DNA from: Gammaproteobacteria bacterium | Lineage (GTDB): Bacteria; Pseudomonadota; Gammaproteobacteria; S012-40 | DNA length: 5,569 bases | Direction of reading: 5' to 3' | Assembly: GCA_026982215.1 (NCBI GenBank) | Contig: JALSHN010000056.1 | Span: 1 to 5,569, forward strand | Shown here: one piece after another, positions 5,020 through 5,569 of the stretch | Layout of the letters: each line of letters starts with the position of its first letter | Position numbering within the stretch: the stretch's first letter is position 1 | The notes under the pieces: model-generated | Told to the model about the DNA's origin: nothing | The model's database searches: none | The model's input: the letters and a program-made list of their open reading frames with translations, nothing else | Translations under genes and position numbers: made by a program

Positions 5020-5454
5020 GTGTCCGAAACGCAACGCAAACGTCCCAAGATCCTGGTGGTGGACGACAGCAAGACCATCCGTCGCACCGCCCAGGCACTG
5101 CTGGAAAAGGCCGGCTACCAAGTAATCACCGCCGCCGACGGCTTCGAGGCCCTGGCACTGATCGCCGACGAACACCCCGATCTCGCGCTGCTGGACGTGA
5201 TGATGCCCCGTCTCGATGGTTACCAGACCTGTGCCCTGGTGAAACAAAACCCCCGCTTCCGTGCCTTACCCATCATCATGCTCACCAGCAAGGACGGCCT
5301 GTTCGACCGCGCCCGCGCCCGGGTGGCCGGCTCCGACGAATACATCACCAAGCCCTTCACCCGTGATGAGCTGCTCACTGCCCTGGCCCACCACCTGTCA
5401 CCTCCCGCCGCCCCGGAACCCGCCCTCGGCAACCGCCCCCGCGCCGACCACTGA
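5020..5454 (+). CDS. pilG: Twitching motility response regulator PilG
   Basis: A 144-residue stand-alone CheY-like receiver. The receiver fold spans about residues 9-126: acidic pocket Asp15/Asp16, phosphoacceptor Asp59 in LLDVMMPRLDGYQTCAL, Thr89 in IIMLTSKDGLFD, and Lys111 in ITKPF. The stretches VVDDSKTIRRTAQALLEKAG, MMPRLDGYQTCAL and SKDGLFD are close to P. aeruginosa PilG. PilG is phosphorylated by the ChpA kinase pathway and promotes type IV pilus extension and twitching; it has no DNA-binding domain. After residue 126 there is a short proline/alanine-rich tail. The GTG start at 5020 has GAGG at 5005-5008, a rather long 11-nt spacer; there is no better start before the conserved core. 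It is first in a rightward operon, immediately followed by a CheW-like gene, and divergent from gshB as in Pseudomonas. Confidence 0.94.
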   Translation: MSETQRKRPKILVVDDSKTIRRTAQALLEKAGYQVITAADGFEALALIADEHPDLALLDVMMPRLDGYQTCALVKQNPRFRALPIIMLTSKDGLFDRARARVAGSDEYITKPFTRDELLTALAHHLSPPAAPEPALGNRPRADH

Positions 5455-5460
5455 GTGGCG

Positions 5461-5569
5461 ATGGAGGCCCCCGGGGAACTCGCCGTCCTCACCGTCTCCG
5501 TAGGACGCATGGCCATCGCCCTCGCCGCCCACGACATCCACACCGTCCACGGCTGGCGCCACCACGCGC
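5461..5569 (+). CDS. CheW-like coupling protein, N-terminal fragment (PilI position)
   Basis: Only 36 codons are visible before the right edge. After MEAPGE the translation LAVLTVSVGRMAIALAAHDI has the opening strand pattern of a CheW domain (hydrophobic strand, G.. then A...A..I..V). CheW proteins couple chemoreceptors to the histidine kinase; in pil-chp clusters this part is played by PilI. The ATG at 5461 is preferred, but a GTG at 5455, directly after the pilG TGA (5452-5454) and in the same frame, is also possible; neither has a strong ribosome site, and coupling to pilG termination is likely. The N-terminus is much shorter than that of P. aeruginosa PilI as I recall it. Assignment rests on a short fragment plus context. 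Confidence 0.68.
   Translation, partial: MEAPGELAVLTVSVGRMAIALAAHDIHTVHGWRHHA

Overview
The window is GC-rich, densely packed bacterial DNA that looks chromosomal and gammaproteobacterial. GshB, PilG, a YqgE/AlgH protein and a TonB-type protein lie together in the order I recall from Pseudomonas aeruginosa (yqgE – tonB3 – gshB, then pilG and the pil-chp genes). The synteny is remembered, not searched. GTG and TTG starts are frequent, and I cannot assign a genus.

Layout: (1) 1-202, minus strand: the 5' end of yqgE, running off the left edge. (2) 203-369: a divergent intergenic region with an AT-rich pocket and two overlapping perfect 12-bp palindromes. (3) 370-1086, plus strand: an orphan ParA-type ATPase. 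(4) 1096-4846, minus strand: five overlapping genes transcribed in the order gshB, apbE, a NusG-domain-II protein, a Gx-family membrane protein, tonB-like. Every junction overlaps by 4 or 20 bases, and three of the four downstream genes use TTG or GTG starts inside an NTGA stop/start overlap. (5) 4847-5019: a divergent intergenic region with a 10-bp inverted repeat and a perfect TATAAT that lies in the palindrome ATTATAAT. (6) 5020-5454, plus strand: pilG, followed without a gap by a CheW-like gene (5461 onward) that is cut by the right edge.

Functionally the window joins glutathione synthesis (GshB), a possible extracytoplasmic flavin/redox module (lipoprotein FMN transferase ApbE, NusG-domain-II protein, Gx-family membrane protein), an envelope energy transducer (TonB-like), and the start of a type IV pilus chemosensory operon (PilG, CheW-like). 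The most interesting points are the apbE–NusG_II–Gx trio set into an otherwise conserved gshB–tonB neighbourhood, an orphan parA inserted convergently between tonB and yqgE, and the absence of pilH between pilG and the CheW-like gene. No tRNA, rRNA, CRISPR array, insertion sequence or attachment site was seen.
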